Shown: positions 43,292 through 53,255, numbered from the stretch's first letter. The stretch: 64,000 nt of DNA from Methylophilus sp. TWE2 (GCF_001183865.1 NZ_CP012020.1:1736001-1800000), one strand, 5' to 3'. A program made the numbers and translations. Notes: a model not told the origin generated them from the sequence alone.

Positions 43292-44268
43292 CGCAAGCCA
43301 CACCCAGAATACCCGTCACGATTTTGACCGGCTTTTTAGGCGCAGGTAAAACCACCCTGCTTAACCGCATTCTGCAAGAGCGACATGGCCAGCGCATTGC
43401 CGTGATTGAAAATGAGTTTGGCGAGACCGGCATAGACGGCGAACTGTTGATTCAGGGCGACGAGCAAATCGTGGAAATGAATAACGGTTGCATATGCTGC
43501 ACCGTGCGTGGCGACCTGGTGCGTATTCTGGGTGATCTGGCGCAAAAACGTGCAGCGCAGGAAATTAGCTTTGACCGCGTCATTATCGAAACCACGGGCC
43601 TGGCTGACCCAGCGCCTGTTGCACAAACTTTTTTTGTTGAAGATGACGTTTATGCCAACTATCACCTGGATGCCATTATCACGGTGGTGGATGCGGTGCA
43701 TGCCATGCAACAACTGGATGCGCATCACGAGGCGCAAGAGCAAGTGGGGTTTGCTGACCGTATTCTGCTGTCAAAAACGGATCTGGTCACACCAGAAGCA
43801 GTGAGGACCCTCACGGCAAGACTACAGAACATCAACTCCAGAGCAACCTTTCACAGCGTGCACTTTGGACAAACCGACCTCAGGCAGATTCTGGATATTG
43901 ATGGATTTTCACTGGATGCCATCCTCGAAATCGAACCAGACTTTTTGCGTGATGTGAGTCACGCGCATGATGACGACGTCACCTCGTTTGTGTTTAGCAG
44001 CGAGCGGCCATTTGACCTGCAAAAACTGGAAATCTTCCTCGAAACCATCATCCATGATTACGGCCCGCAGCTACTGCGTTACAAAGGCATTGTGCATGCC
44101 TACAACGATCCACAACGCATTGTTTTTCAAGGCGTACACATGCTCATGAGTGGTGACCATACCACGCAATGGCAGCCTGATGAGCGCAAAGTGTCTACGC
44201 TGGTATTCATCGGTACCGACCTCCCTAAAGAACTTTTCACGCAAGGACTCAATTTATGTCTGGTTTAA
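43288..44268 (+). CDS. COG0523 metal-chaperone GTPase 1
   Basis: A 326-residue CobW/YjiA-type GTPase. It has Walker [10 protein letters not shown] near residue 13, the metal motif NNGCICCTV, switch [11 protein letters not shown], and the base motif LLSKTDLV, then a C-terminal CobW_C domain (about 230-320). These proteins transfer zinc or other metals to targets, especially in zinc starvation. ATG 43288 was chosen because it overlaps the ZIP stop and follows GGGGAA; the 28-residue extension lies within the ZIP gene. Confidence 0.92.
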   Translation: MTQATPRIPVTILTGFLGAGKTTLLNRILQERHGQRIAVIENEFGETGIDGELLIQGDEQIVEMNNGCICCTVRGDLVRILGDLAQKRAAQEISFDRVIIETTGLADPAPVAQTFFVEDDVYANYHLDAIITVVDAVHAMQQLDAHHEAQEQVGFADRILLSKTDLVTPEAVRTLTARLQNINSRATFHSVHFGQTDLRQILDIDGFSLDAILEIEPDFLRDVSHAHDDDVTSFVFSSERPFDLQKLEIFLETIIHDYGPQLLRYKGIVHAYNDPQRIVFQGVHMLMSGDHTTQWQPDERKVSTLVFIGTDLPKELFTQGLNLCLV

Positions 44269-45512
44269 GCGCTTCTAGTCTCAAAAAACTCCCTGTCACC
44301 GTACTCTCCGGCTTTTTGGGCGCGGGGAAAACCACGCTGTTGAATCATGTACTCAATAACCGCGAAGGAAAGCGTGTCGCGGTGATCGTCAACGACATGT
44401 CTGAAGTCAATATCGATGCCCAGCTGGTACGCGACGGCGGGGCCGAGCTATCACGTCAGGAAGAAAAACTGGTCGAAATGAGCAATGGCTGCATCTGCTG
44501 CACCTTGCGAGAAGACCTGCTGGTCGAGATCACCCGCCTGGCCAAGGAAAACCGTTTTGATTACCTGCTGATTGAAACCACCGGTATCTCGGAGCCCTTA
44601 CCGATTGCCGAAACCTTCACCTTTGCCGATGAAGAAGGCGTTTCTCTGGCCGACGTGGCGCAACTGGATACCATGGTCACGGTGGTGGATGGCTACAATT
44701 TTCTCAAGGACTACAGCTCACAGGAGAGCCTGACCGACAGAGGAGAGTCCCTGGGCGAAGAAGATGAACGCACCGTGGTTGACCTGCTGGTAGACCAGAT
44801 TGAATTTTGCGATGTGCTGGTATTGAACAAGACCGACCTGATGACACTGGAGGAAATCGCCCGTCTGGAAGGTATCCTCAAAACGCTTAACCCGCGTGCA
44901 CAGATCCTGCACAGCAGTTTTGGCAAGGTGCCGTTAGAGCGCATCTTGCACACTGGCCTGTTCGACTTTGACCAGGCTGCCGAAGCGCCTGGCTGGCTCC
45001 AAGAGCTACGCGGCGAGCATGTACCGGAAACCGAGGAATATGGCATCTCAAGCTTTGTTTACCGTTCACGCATCCCGTTTCATCCGCAACGTTTATGGCA
45101 ATGGCTGAATAGCGAATGGCCAGGCGTAATCCGCTCCAAAGGCCGCTACTGGATTGCCTCGCGCCCGGAGTTTTGTGCCATGTGGTCACAGGCCGGGGCG
45201 GTCACGCGCACCGAGCTGGCAGGCATCTGGTGGGCGGCCACACCCGCGACACACTGGCCCCAGGATGAAGAAAGCCTGCAACATATTCGTTCACGCATGC
45301 AGGCTCCTTATGGTGATCGCCAGCAGGAGCTGGTCATCATCGGCATGCAGATGGACAAGGCTGCACTGACGGCGAAATTTGATGCCTGCCTGCTCACGGA
45401 AAGTGAGCTTGCACAAGGGATGGAAGCCTGGCGCAAGCTGCCAGATCCCTTTCCACACTGGTCAGTGAATCTACAGGATGAAGACGAGGCTGCGCTGGAG
45501 GAGGTAGTTTAA
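44256..45512 (+). CDS. COG0523 metal-chaperone GTPase 2 (ZigA-like)
   Basis: A 418-residue second GTPase of the same superfamily but of the longer ZigA/YciC-like subgroup. Motifs: [47 protein letters not shown] and VLNKTDLM; the long C-terminal CobW_C domain contains [13 protein letters not shown]. It starts 13 bases before the stop of gene 1. Paired COG0523 proteins next to a ZIP transporter and a DUF1826 gene are typical of Zur-controlled operons; different client proteins are likely. Confidence 0.92.
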   Translation: MSGLSASSLKKLPVTVLSGFLGAGKTTLLNHVLNNREGKRVAVIVNDMSEVNIDAQLVRDGGAELSRQEEKLVEMSNGCICCTLREDLLVEITRLAKENRFDYLLIETTGISEPLPIAETFTFADEEGVSLADVAQLDTMVTVVDGYNFLKDYSSQESLTDRGESLGEEDERTVVDLLVDQIEFCDVLVLNKTDLMTLEEIARLEGILKTLNPRAQILHSSFGKVPLERILHTGLFDFDQAAEAPGWLQELRGEHVPETEEYGISSFVYRSRIPFHPQRLWQWLNSEWPGVIRSKGRYWIASRPEFCAMWSQAGAVTRTELAGIWWAATPATHWPQDEESLQHIRSRMQAPYGDRQQELVIIGMQMDKAALTAKFDACLLTESELAQGMEAWRKLPDPFPHWSVNLQDEDEAALEEVV

Positions 45513-45514
45513 TC

Positions 45515-46189
45515 ATGTTGACCAGCCTCCCCTCATCCACCAGCCAAGCGCCTGTCGCTACTATTTGGCCAGACTTTAATCCTATGGATTTACTGTCTAT
45601 TTTTGAGCGTACACAGCAGATCACAGTGCTACCCCGGCCCGAGCAACCAGCCTTAACACACTACTTGCAACAGGTAAGCGCAAAAATGGCAGGTGGCTTC
45701 AGGCTAACACTGCCCCCTGAGCAGGCAAGTCCAGACATGCTGGATCATCAATGGCGATTACCGGAAGCGGCAGGCAAAACGGCCTTGTTGACTGATATCT
45801 GCCAATTGGTCCAGCTGTATGCCGACCTCATGGATTGCCCGCAGGTAGGCATCCGACTAGAAGTGCTGACGCAAGCCATGTGTCCCAGGTTTCACGTTGA
45901 TCGCACCGGCATCCGGCTACTTTGTACCTACACTGGCCCGGGGACTGAATGGCTGGAGGACGCTTTTTGCAATAGAGCGGCATTAAAACAGACGCACGCA
46001 TCGCTTGAAGCCTTTCATTCAGCGCTGATTCTGCATCCGCAAGGCTTGCGACAGGCCTCGCAACATGCGCTTGTATTGTTGAAAGGTAGCCGTTGGCAAG
46101 GTAATGATCACGCCGGAGTAATTCACCGATCCCCGCAGATTCCTCCGGGCGTCACACGCGTGGTCCTGGCACTGGATGCGATTTGGTAG
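45515..46189 (+). CDS. DUF1826-type protein
   Basis: A 224-residue protein resembling the DUF1826 family, of unknown function but commonly beside COG0523 genes and induced by zinc shortage. It has DLLSIFERTQQITVLPRP, an internal CPRFHVDRTGIRLLCTYTGPGTEWL (Cys, His, Asp reminiscent of a metal site) and LLKGSRWQGNDHAGVIHRSPQ near the end, with His and Cys that could bind a metal. It starts 2 bases after the stop of GTPase 2 and ends the first part of the island. Confidence 0.75.
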   Translation: MLTSLPSSTSQAPVATIWPDFNPMDLLSIFERTQQITVLPRPEQPALTHYLQQVSAKMAGGFRLTLPPEQASPDMLDHQWRLPEAAGKTALLTDICQLVQLYADLMDCPQVGIRLEVLTQAMCPRFHVDRTGIRLLCTYTGPGTEWLEDAFCNRAALKQTHASLEAFHSALILHPQGLRQASQHALVLLKGSRWQGNDHAGVIHRSPQIPPGVTRVVLALDAIW

Positions 46190-46278
46190 CGTTTGCCTCA
46201 CATAGAGGTGTCACACAAAAGTAACATGCGGTAGCAAACACGTTTATCAATGCCTATCTGGTGTTTTTTTATAGATTT

Positions 46279-46312
46279 TGAACGTTCAGGGGAATCACTA
46301 GCCCTCTATAAT
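46279..46312 (+). promoter_or_regulatory. Possible promoter for the TonB receptor operon
   Basis: TATAAT (46307-46312) serves as a good -10; the -35 is unclear. A 10-bp palindrome TGAACGTTCA (46279-46288) sits at the -35 position and could be an operator. No TGCAACA-type box is seen here. Confidence 0.35.
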
Positions 46313-46430
46313 CTTTTTATTCAGGCATTTATCGTAAAAAAACCATGTTGCCAGCGAGAGCGAATAACGAATATTCAGGAACAATTTTTACCAGATTTTT
46401 TATATGAAGTACTCACAGGGAAGAAACATC

Positions 46431-48533
46431 ATGATGCACAAAAAAACGATTGCCAGCTTGCTGGCAATGATGGTGTTGCCGGCAACTCAAGTGTATGCCG
46501 AAGACGCCATGGCGTTAAAAAAAACCAATAAAAGCAATGCAAATCAAACGGATGAAACGGCAGCAAGCGTGGAGCTGGATAGTGTCGTTGTCCTCGGTAA
46601 AAAAGAACAAGTGACCACGACAGACAAAGGGCTGGCAGGCTCTGTCGATGTCATCACACGCGAAGAGCTGGAATATGAACATGTGACCGATACGCTGGAG
46701 CTGTTTAGCAAAACGCCCGGTGTCGTCCTGTCACGCTACAGTCAGGGCATCGTCAACACCGAAGTCTCTATCCGTGGCTTTAGTGGTGACGGCGAAACAC
46801 CTAATGCCAAAGTGTTGGTGGACGGGATTCCCTCCAACCTGTTTTCAGGCTTGAGCGAGCTCGATTATTTATTCCCAACCAATATCCAGAGTGCACAAGT
46901 ATTTAAAGGCACCAGCGACGCCACCACGGGTCTGTTTGCCACCGCAGGCAGTTACAAAGTCGAAACGCGTAAAGATGCGGGTAAACAATTGCAATTTGGC
47001 TATGGCAGCTTTCAAACTCGCGAAATGCAGGGCTACTATGGCGAAAAGCAAGGTGACTTGACACAAAACTACGCGATTGGCTATCGCAAAGGCAACGGTT
47101 TCCGCGATCACACCGAAAACGAAAAAATAGCCTTGTCTGGACGATGGCAACTGGACTTTGATCAGTCAACGCTGGCGTTGAGCGCTAAATACGGAAAATA
47201 TAACTCCCCGGAAGCTCCCGGCTACATGCCAAAGGCACAAACCCGTTCCAACCGCACCGGAGTTGCTCCCAATGCACTCAACGATAGCGGGGAAAAAGAA
47301 TTCAAGCATCTGAGCCTGCATTATGATTATTTCTTTAATAACAACGTGGATTTAAGCCTAAAGACCTATTGGCAGAACTTTGATCGCGAACGGAATGTGC
47401 GTTTTATTGGGTCACCCGGCGTTGAAAACAGACAAGATAATCAAACCTCCACAGGCTTGATTGCCAGATTAAACTGGAAAATCAATTCACAGTGGGCATT
47501 TGAAACAGGCTACGATATCGAGCATCAAAAGGTTGATCAGTTCAATCAACGCGTCAATGCAGTTGGCGTCAATGTGATTCGGTTAAGCTCAGACTTCGAC
47601 TTTACGGCTCAAGGCATCTATGCAAAAGTTGAAAATACGCCTGTAGACTGGTTACGCTGGAACTTTGCTTTACGGGCAGACCGACTGGATGCAAAAGCCA
47701 ATGATCCTATTATTATCGGTACAAACGGCAATCCAACGCGGATGATTCCAACCGACTTATATAGTGATTCCAGCATCGTCCAGCCAAAATTTAATGTATT
47801 TGCCAATCTGACTGAGCAACATACTCTGTTTGCAAATGCTGGTCGCAGTTTTCAAACCCCCACCAGCTTCAATTTAAATCAGTTTAATTCCGCAGCAGGC
47901 CCAAATTTTGGCACCAGAACTGACATCAAGGTTGCGATTAATGATGGCTGGGAACTCGGCTTAAAAAGTAGCTGGATACCAGATTTAAATACGCGGGTAT
48001 CTTACTGGCAACAAAAAGCCAAAAACGAGTTTATTACCATCGACACTATACGTCAGCCGCTTGGGGAAACGCTAAGGCAAGGTCTCGATGCCAGCTTCGA
48101 TTACAAGCTCAACGATGCATTCAGCTTTTGGGGCAATATATCCAGGGTCTATGCCAAAATTGAAGAGCCAAACGCCCAAAACCCGGAGTTCAAGGGAAAT
48201 AATATTCGCAGCATCCCCTCCTACACAGCCTCACTGGGTATGCAATTTGTACCCAATGCGGACTGGATTGCCCGTGTTCACGTGGACAGCCAAGGCGACT
48301 ACTACATCAATGAAAGTAACCAAGGTGGTAAATATGGCGGCTATACACTCACCCATGCCAATATCGATTACAAAACCAGCTGGGGCCGCTTGAGCTTGTT
48401 AGCGAATAATATTTTTGATCGCTATTACGAGTATGTGTTTGACTTCAACTCAAACGGCAGCGCAGGCGGCGTGAACTTTGCCCCAGGGGCAGGCCGTAAC
48501 TTTATGCTCACTGCGACCGTGGATTTCAAATGA
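46431..48533 (+). CDS. TonB-dependent outer-membrane receptor
   Basis: A 700-residue outer-membrane beta-barrel. The signal peptide (residues 1-24, cut after QVYA) precedes a TonB-box-like SVVVLGKKE, a plug domain (about 60-170; VDVITREELEYEHVTDTLELF, EVSIRGFSGDGE, NIQSAQVFKGTSDA) and a 22-strand barrel ending RNFMLTATVDFK with terminal aromatic. It resembles siderophore or metal-chelate receptors; substrate unknown. ATG 46431 (or 46434) follows AGGGAAG. Its stop overlaps the ABC ATPase start by 4 bases, so receptor and ABC system form one operon. Confidence 0.9.
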   Translation: MMHKKTIASLLAMMVLPATQVYAEDAMALKKTNKSNANQTDETAASVELDSVVVLGKKEQVTTTDKGLAGSVDVITREELEYEHVTDTLELFSKTPGVVLSRYSQGIVNTEVSIRGFSGDGETPNAKVLVDGIPSNLFSGLSELDYLFPTNIQSAQVFKGTSDATTGLFATAGSYKVETRKDAGKQLQFGYGSFQTREMQGYYGEKQGDLTQNYAIGYRKGNGFRDHTENEKIALSGRWQLDFDQSTLALSAKYGKYNSPEAPGYMPKAQTRSNRTGVAPNALNDSGEKEFKHLSLHYDYFFNNNVDLSLKTYWQNFDRERNVRFIGSPGVENRQDNQTSTGLIARLNWKINSQWAFETGYDIEHQKVDQFNQRVNAVGVNVIRLSSDFDFTAQGIYAKVENTPVDWLRWNFALRADRLDAKANDPIIIGTNGNPTRMIPTDLYSDSSIVQPKFNVFANLTEQHTLFANAGRSFQTPTSFNLNQFNSAAGPNFGTRTDIKVAINDGWELGLKSSWIPDLNTRVSYWQQKAKNEFITIDTIRQPLGETLRQGLDASFDYKLNDAFSFWGNISRVYAKIEEPNAQNPEFKGNNIRSIPSYTASLGMQFVPNADWIARVHVDSQGDYYINESNQGGKYGGYTLTHANIDYKTSWGRLSLLANNIFDRYYEYVFDFNSNGSAGGVNFAPGAGRNFMLTATVDFK

Positions 48534-49240
48534 CCGCATTATTATCCATTGAACAACTCAGCCTGCGCTTTGCAGGCCGGGACATCCTGCAACAGCTTGC
48601 GCTGACGCTGCATGCCGGAGAAGTAGTTTCGGTGCTCGGCAGTAATGGGGCCGGCAAATCCACTCTATTAAAAAGCATTCTTGGCTTGCATGACACAGCG
48701 GAGCAAACCGGCAGGATACAGATTGCCGGAGTGGACATTGCTCAGGCTCGCCAGCAGGCGTTATCTCAACTGGCGTATGTCCCTGAACAGCCTGCGGTAT
48801 ATGGACATCTTTCTGCAATTGAAAATATCCGTTACTTCCTAAGCCTGAGTGTGACCAGTCAGGCCCCGGACATCAACAATTGCCTGCGCATGGCCGGCTT
48901 GCCCGAATCATCCTGGCACCGCCCGTGCAGTGAGTACTCCAAAGGCATGAAACAAAAGGTGATGTTGGCATTCGCACTCGTCAAACAGGCCAAGTTGCTA
49001 TTACTGGATGAACCTAATTCAGGCCTGGACCCGCAAGCCACGGAGGAGTTAAACCAGTTAATTGTGCAATGTAAAGCACGGGGCATGGGCGTGCTGGTGG
49101 TGACACATGATGTGTTGTCGGCTATTGCCTTTTCTGATCGTTTACTGATGTTGACCAATGGGCGTTTACAACCGGTTGCATTGAACGACTCCTCACTTAC
49201 ACTTGATGGGCTCAAAAAACTCTACCAGGGGCAAGTATGA
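48530..49240 (+). CDS. ABC transporter ATPase subunit
   Basis: A 236-residue ATPase. Walker A GSNGAGKSTLLKS, a degenerate signature YSKGMKQKV instead of LSGGQ, Walker B LLLLDEPNSGLDPQ and the His loop VTHDVL. Degenerate signatures of this kind are common in ABC-2 exporters such as NatA or Nos/Gld systems. It sits between the TonB receptor and two ABC-2-type permeases with 4-base overlaps on each side, so all four are translated together. Confidence 0.93.
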   Translation: MTALLSIEQLSLRFAGRDILQQLALTLHAGEVVSVLGSNGAGKSTLLKSILGLHDTAEQTGRIQIAGVDIAQARQQALSQLAYVPEQPAVYGHLSAIENIRYFLSLSVTSQAPDINNCLRMAGLPESSWHRPCSEYSKGMKQKVMLAFALVKQAKLLLLDEPNSGLDPQATEELNQLIVQCKARGMGVLVVTHDVLSAIAFSDRLLMLTNGRLQPVALNDSSLTLDGLKKLYQGQV

Positions 49241-50643
49241 TGTCGTTGATCTGGAAGATCGCCTTGAATGACTGGCGCCGATTATGGCACGCGCGCATTC
49301 CAGCCATGTTAATGCTGGTCCTGATGGTGTTATGGGCAGTTGCCATTCTCGCCGCTCATCATCACTGGCAAGACCATGCACGTAATGTGGAAGAGGTCAC
49401 TCAACGCAGTCAGCATGACTGGCAATCCCAACCAGACCGGCACCCGCACCGCGTCTCGCATTACGGTGATTTTGTTGCCAAACCGGTTCATCCGCTCAGC
49501 GTGATCGAGCCCGGCATTCTCGATCAATCTGGCCATCTTGTTTACCTCGAAGCACACCGCTTGAACAGTGCTAACTTTAATCCGGCGACCGAGGCCACCA
49601 GCCTTGGCCGTTTCCCGCTGATTACGCCAGCCATGATCGTGCAATGGTGGATACCGCTGTTTTTAATCATGATTGCTTACGCCAACGTCACCGCCGATAA
49701 AATGACCAGCATACTGGCATTTATGCGCGGCAATGGCGTCCCCGGATGGGCGATTGCCGGCGGCAAATGGTTGGCCCTGTTTTTACCGCTGTTTTTCCTG
49801 CTGTGTGTGCAGGCGGTGTTGGCCTTCGCCTGGAGCTGGCACAGCGAACAGGTATGGTCCAGGCTGGGCATGATGTTACTGGCACAATCTTTCTATATCG
49901 CCGGATGGTGCCTGCTGGTGGTCACCGTGTCCTGGTATAGCCGGCAATTACACGGCGCGCTGTTGGCCTTGCTGATATGCTGGGTGTGTATTTGTATTAT
50001 TGTCCCACGCGGACTGGCGAACATCGCACAGATTTCGCACCCGACTCAACCGCGTAGCGAGGCCGAATATGACGCAGAAACCAAGCTCCGGACCCTGGGA
50101 GACAGCCATAACGCTGACGATCCGCATTTTGCTGCGTTTAAAGCAAGTATCCTCAAAAAATACCATGTTTCCACTGTCGAAGATTTGCCTGTGAATTATC
50201 ATGGACTTCTGATGCAGGAAGGCGAACGCCTGACCACTGCGGTCTACCGCGAACAGCAAATGCTGCATGACACTCAACTGGCCAGGCAGAATGAAAGTAT
50301 CCGCAACTGGTTATGGTTAACTCCGGCACTGGCATTGCAATATATTCAGATGGCAGGCAGTGGCAACGACCTGCCACATCACCAGGCCTTCATTCGCCAG
50401 GCGGAAGAGCGGCGTTACCAGCTAATTCAATACCTGAACCAGATTCACACTTTCAAGGTGCAGCAGCATGACGATAAAAACACACGCGTGTCTGCAGATT
50501 TCTGGAAAAAAGCGCCACGTCCGCCAGTGCATCTTTCACCATTAAGCGTCAGCAAGCAGAGCATTCTGGCAGGTTTTCTTGTGCTATTGGGCTGGCTATT
50601 GCTCCCTGCTTACCTGCTTTTTAAAGTCTCTCACCGCCTATGA
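49237..50643 (+). CDS. ABC-2 permease with His-rich extracytoplasmic part (DUF3526-type)
   Basis: A 468-residue permease. One N-terminal helix (about 20-42) is followed by a periplasmic region with histidine clusters (HHHWQDH, RHPHRVSHYGD), several helices (about 130-265), a second large extracytoplasmic loop rich in His and charged residues, and a final helix near 440. This is the plan of DUF3526/ABC-2 permeases. The His clusters suggest metal contact. Starts at ATG 49237 inside the end of the ATPase gene. Exported or imported substrate unknown. Confidence 0.8.
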   Translation: MMSLIWKIALNDWRRLWHARIPAMLMLVLMVLWAVAILAAHHHWQDHARNVEEVTQRSQHDWQSQPDRHPHRVSHYGDFVAKPVHPLSVIEPGILDQSGHLVYLEAHRLNSANFNPATEATSLGRFPLITPAMIVQWWIPLFLIMIAYANVTADKMTSILAFMRGNGVPGWAIAGGKWLALFLPLFFLLCVQAVLAFAWSWHSEQVWSRLGMMLLAQSFYIAGWCLLVVTVSWYSRQLHGALLALLICWVCICIIVPRGLANIAQISHPTQPRSEAEYDAETKLRTLGDSHNADDPHFAAFKASILKKYHVSTVEDLPVNYHGLLMQEGERLTTAVYREQQMLHDTQLARQNESIRNWLWLTPALALQYIQMAGSGNDLPHHQAFIRQAEERRYQLIQYLNQIHTFKVQQHDDKNTRVSADFWKKAPRPPVHLSPLSVSKQSILAGFLVLLGWLLLPAYLLFKVSHRL

Positions 50644-51905
50644 AACATGAATTAACCCTGTTGCTCAAGCAACGCAGCATGAGAGTATTGCTTTGCCTGA
50701 GCCTGCTCCTGACTGGATTCAGCCTGTTCAACGGCTGGCAAAATATCCGTCACATCCATGCCCAAATTACCCAGGCTCAGCAGGAGGAAACCCTGCGCAA
50801 GCAAGATTACCTCAGTCATCACCAACATGACGGAACGCTGGATGCAGGGGAACTGGGCTATTACCAGTTCCATAATATCTATTACGTACCTGCCGAATGG
50901 AGTTTTATCGCGTTGGGCAACCGGCTGGTCATCCCCTATATACAGCGCATACGCTTACTGGGCCTGCAAGGGCAACTGTATGACGGTGAATCGCATCATC
51001 CTGAATATGTCATGCTGGGCACGTTCGACTATGCGTTCTTGCTGGTATTTTTTGCGCCTTTACTCTGCATTGCACTGATGCATGACCTCAAAGCCAGTGA
51101 GCAACAGGCGCAACGCTTACTATTCTTGCAAAGCCAATTGATTCAGCCGCGACGCTTCTGGACCAACCGCCTGATATCCCGCTGGTTGATGGTCACCCTG
51201 TCGTTTGCCTTGCCGCTCTGCCTTTTTGCCGCCTTGCAGCAACTTTCACTGGCGCCATTATTGCAGGTGTTGGCGATTACATGCTTGTATACTCTATTTT
51301 GGTCGCTACTATGCGCCGCCGTCAGCCTGCATAAACGTGCGCTCAATGCTAATTTCAATGCCATGCTGCTCACTAGCGTTTGGGTATTGTTATGTGTCGT
51401 GCTGCCCAACCTTTCACAGCTCTGGTTGCACTCCCGATATCCATTACAGGATGGCAGCCAGATTGCCTTGCAGCACCGGCAATGGGTACACGGCGCATGG
51501 GATTTGCCTAAAGAAGACACACTGACGCCATTTTATGCACTTTACCCGCAATGGAAAGATTCGCCACCAGTGACAGAACGCTTTCACTGGAAATGGTATT
51601 TCGCCTTTCAGCATATGGCAGATGTGAAGCTGCAGCCACAGGTCGCCGCGCGTGAAGATACACTGATGCAACGTGATCGGGCGACCGGTCTGCTGGCCTG
51701 GGTTTTACCGACAGGATGGGTGCAACGCAACCTGGAAGAGATTGCACAAAGCAATGTGACGCACTTGCTTGCGCATAGACAGCAGATTGAACGCTTTCAT
51801 ACCGCCTTGCGGCATGCAGTGTACCCGTTTTTGTTTGAAGAAAGACCGTTTACCGCGGAAGACTTCCAGCAAATGCCTTCTTTCGAGTCTGTAAGGGCTA
51901 ATTGA
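50640..51905 (+). CDS. ABC-2 permease, second subunit (DUF3526-type)
   Basis: A 421-residue partner of the preceding permease with the same plan: helix 1 (about 15-33), a periplasmic loop with YLSHHQHDGTLDAGELGYYQFHNIYY, helices in about 130-270, a second loop and a C-terminal end without a clear final helix. Related to the first permease, so a heterodimeric channel is likely. It overlaps the preceding stop by 4 bases and ends tail-to-tail, 10 bases before the deacylase gene. Confidence 0.8.
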   Translation: MKHELTLLLKQRSMRVLLCLSLLLTGFSLFNGWQNIRHIHAQITQAQQEETLRKQDYLSHHQHDGTLDAGELGYYQFHNIYYVPAEWSFIALGNRLVIPYIQRIRLLGLQGQLYDGESHHPEYVMLGTFDYAFLLVFFAPLLCIALMHDLKASEQQAQRLLFLQSQLIQPRRFWTNRLISRWLMVTLSFALPLCLFAALQQLSLAPLLQVLAITCLYTLFWSLLCAAVSLHKRALNANFNAMLLTSVWVLLCVVLPNLSQLWLHSRYPLQDGSQIALQHRQWVHGAWDLPKEDTLTPFYALYPQWKDSPPVTERFHWKWYFAFQHMADVKLQPQVAAREDTLMQRDRATGLLAWVLPTGWVQRNLEEIAQSNVTHLLAHRQQIERFHTALRHAVYPFLFEERPFTAEDFQQMPSFESVRAN

Positions 51906-51915
51906 GCGCTGGCAA

Positions 51916-52974
51916 TTATTGTAAGACGCCAATGTCTGTGGTCGATTCGCCTTGGCGGATGGGCGGTGTTTCTTTTTGCATCAGCACCGTCCCGGCCACC
52001 GGGGCATACAACGTCTCCAAGGGCTGGCCAAAGTAATTTTCCACCCGCCCAACCGCCTGACCTGATGCCACGGCATCGCCGACCTTGACCAGCGGATAAA
52101 AAATGCCAGTCACAGTACTGCGCACCGCCACCAATTTGCGATAAAACACAGGCGCTGACTTCGGCTGGGCCGTGGCTGCAGCCTTGGCGCTTGCGTTTAA
52201 CGCGGACGCATCAAGCATCCCTAGATGGCGCAAGGCGTTAAGACAAGCCTGTAGAATCAGCGCGCTATCCTCTGCCGAGCGCTGGCCCAACTGCCCGACC
52301 TCCAGTGTCAGGCCCGGCTTGCCTCTGGTTTGCGCCGTATTCGGATAGGAAATGGAATGCGCAGGGTCATGGGGACGCTCGTCGTATAGCACAATCTGCG
52401 GGACGCCCAGTGACTTGGCAAATGCCAATGTTTTCTCATCCAGCGGCGCCTGATGCATGACTGGGGAATAGACATGCGGCAACAAAGTCTGGTTGGCACT
52501 GCCGGAGTGAATATCCAACAGATAATCGGTCTTGCTGATGATCTGCTCAGTCATAAAATAGGCAATCTGTTCGGTCAGGGTGCCATCGGCCTTGCCGGGA
52601 AACACCCGATTGAGATTTTTCTCATCCACCGGACTGAGGGCAATTCTGTGTCCGTGAAAACCCTCCAGATTGGCAAGGTGTATCAATATTAATGTCCCAT
52701 GCAATTGGTCAGGCTGTATGGTTCGAGCTAATTGCTGCAAAGCAAATATCGCTGGAAACTCATCGCCATGAATCCCCGCGGTCAGTGTCAAAACCGGGCC
52801 AGAGAATTGACCATGAATGACCGTGATCGGCAATGCTGTCTTGCCGACAGGCTGCATCCATGCCTGCACATTTCCCGGTGCCACGTGCTGTCCAATGCCA
52901 ACAAATGGCGCTTGTGCAAACGCACCACAGATGTGAGAAACCATCATCATGATAAACAAATAACGCATTACCAT
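51916..52974 (-). CDS. Periplasmic M14/AstE-type metal-dependent deacylase
   Basis: A 352-residue exported protein of the succinylglutamate desuccinylase/aspartoacylase group, a carboxypeptidase-like zinc fold. The signal peptide ends near AFAQ (residue 21). Zinc ligands are His and Glu of TAGIHGDEF (near residue 70) and His of LLDIHSG (near 155); the catalytic Glu is in LTLEVGQLGQ. A C-terminal beta domain (about 265-350; GIFYPLVKVGDAVASGQ) resembles a biotinyl/lipoyl-like hairpin. A periplasmic location is unusual for the family. The TGCAACA-type palindrome lies directly upstream. Confidence 0.85.
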   Translation of the reverse strand: MVMRYLFIMMMVSHICGAFAQAPFVGIGQHVAPGNVQAWMQPVGKTALPITVIHGQFSGPVLTLTAGIHGDEFPAIFALQQLARTIQPDQLHGTLILIHLANLEGFHGHRIALSPVDEKNLNRVFPGKADGTLTEQIAYFMTEQIISKTDYLLDIHSGSANQTLLPHVYSPVMHQAPLDEKTLAFAKSLGVPQIVLYDERPHDPAHSISYPNTAQTRGKPGLTLEVGQLGQRSAEDSALILQACLNALRHLGMLDASALNASAKAAATAQPKSAPVFYRKLVAVRSTVTGIFYPLVKVGDAVASGQAVGRVENYFGQPLETLYAPVAGTVLMQKETPPIRQGESTTDIGVLQ

Positions 52975-52980
52975 CCCAAC

Positions 52981-52997
52981 ATTGCAACATTGTTGCG
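52981..52997. promoter_or_regulatory. Zur-type palindrome before the deacylase gene
   Basis: ATTGCAACATTGTTGCG: identical to box 1 at 42430 over 16 bases. It lies 7 bases upstream of the ATG at 52974, so binding would block initiation. It links the deacylase to the ZIP operon 10 kb away. Confidence 0.6.
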
Positions 52998-53183
52998 AAA
53001 AAGAGGCAATTGTACATGAATAGCGCCCATTTCCAGAGCATCATAACCATCTATAAATCTAGGTAAAATCATGAGCGGTTTTTACGTATAGACCTCAGGC
53101 GCAGATCGAAACACCGGCGTATATTAATAGTCATACAAGCACATCAATTAGATGTACTTTCAAACAACTTAAAGGAGATTATC

Positions 53184-53255
53184 ATGTGGACTAAACCAGC
53201 TGCTACCGAAATGCGTTTTGGCTTTGAAGTGACAATGTACGTCATGAACAAATAA
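53184..53255 (+). CDS. pqqA: PQQ precursor peptide
   Basis: A 23-residue peptide, MWTKPAATEMRFGFEVTMYVMNK without its last residues repeated elsewhere. The Glu15-Val-Thr-Met-Tyr19 core (EVTMY) is the conserved pair that PqqE cross-links to build pyrroloquinoline quinone, the cofactor of methanol dehydrogenase. AAGGAG lies 8 bases before ATG. A terminator follows 30 bases after the stop, so this copy is transcribed alone and no pqqBCDE genes are in the window. Methylotrophs often have more than one pqqA; that this is an extra copy is inference. Confidence 0.93.
   Translation: MWTKPAATEMRFGFEVTMYVMNK

Noticed and set aside
46404..46430. Nine-codon N-terminal extension of the TonB receptor
   Set aside because: The ATG at 46431 has an AGGGAAG site and starts directly before a good signal peptide.
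46431..51905. Lanthanide (lut-type) uptake as the role of the TonB/ABC block, suggested by the nearby pqqA
   Set aside because: No periplasmic lanthanide-binding or EF-hand protein is present, the permeases are ABC-2 type, and the linked palindromes and ZIP/COG0523 genes point to zinc.
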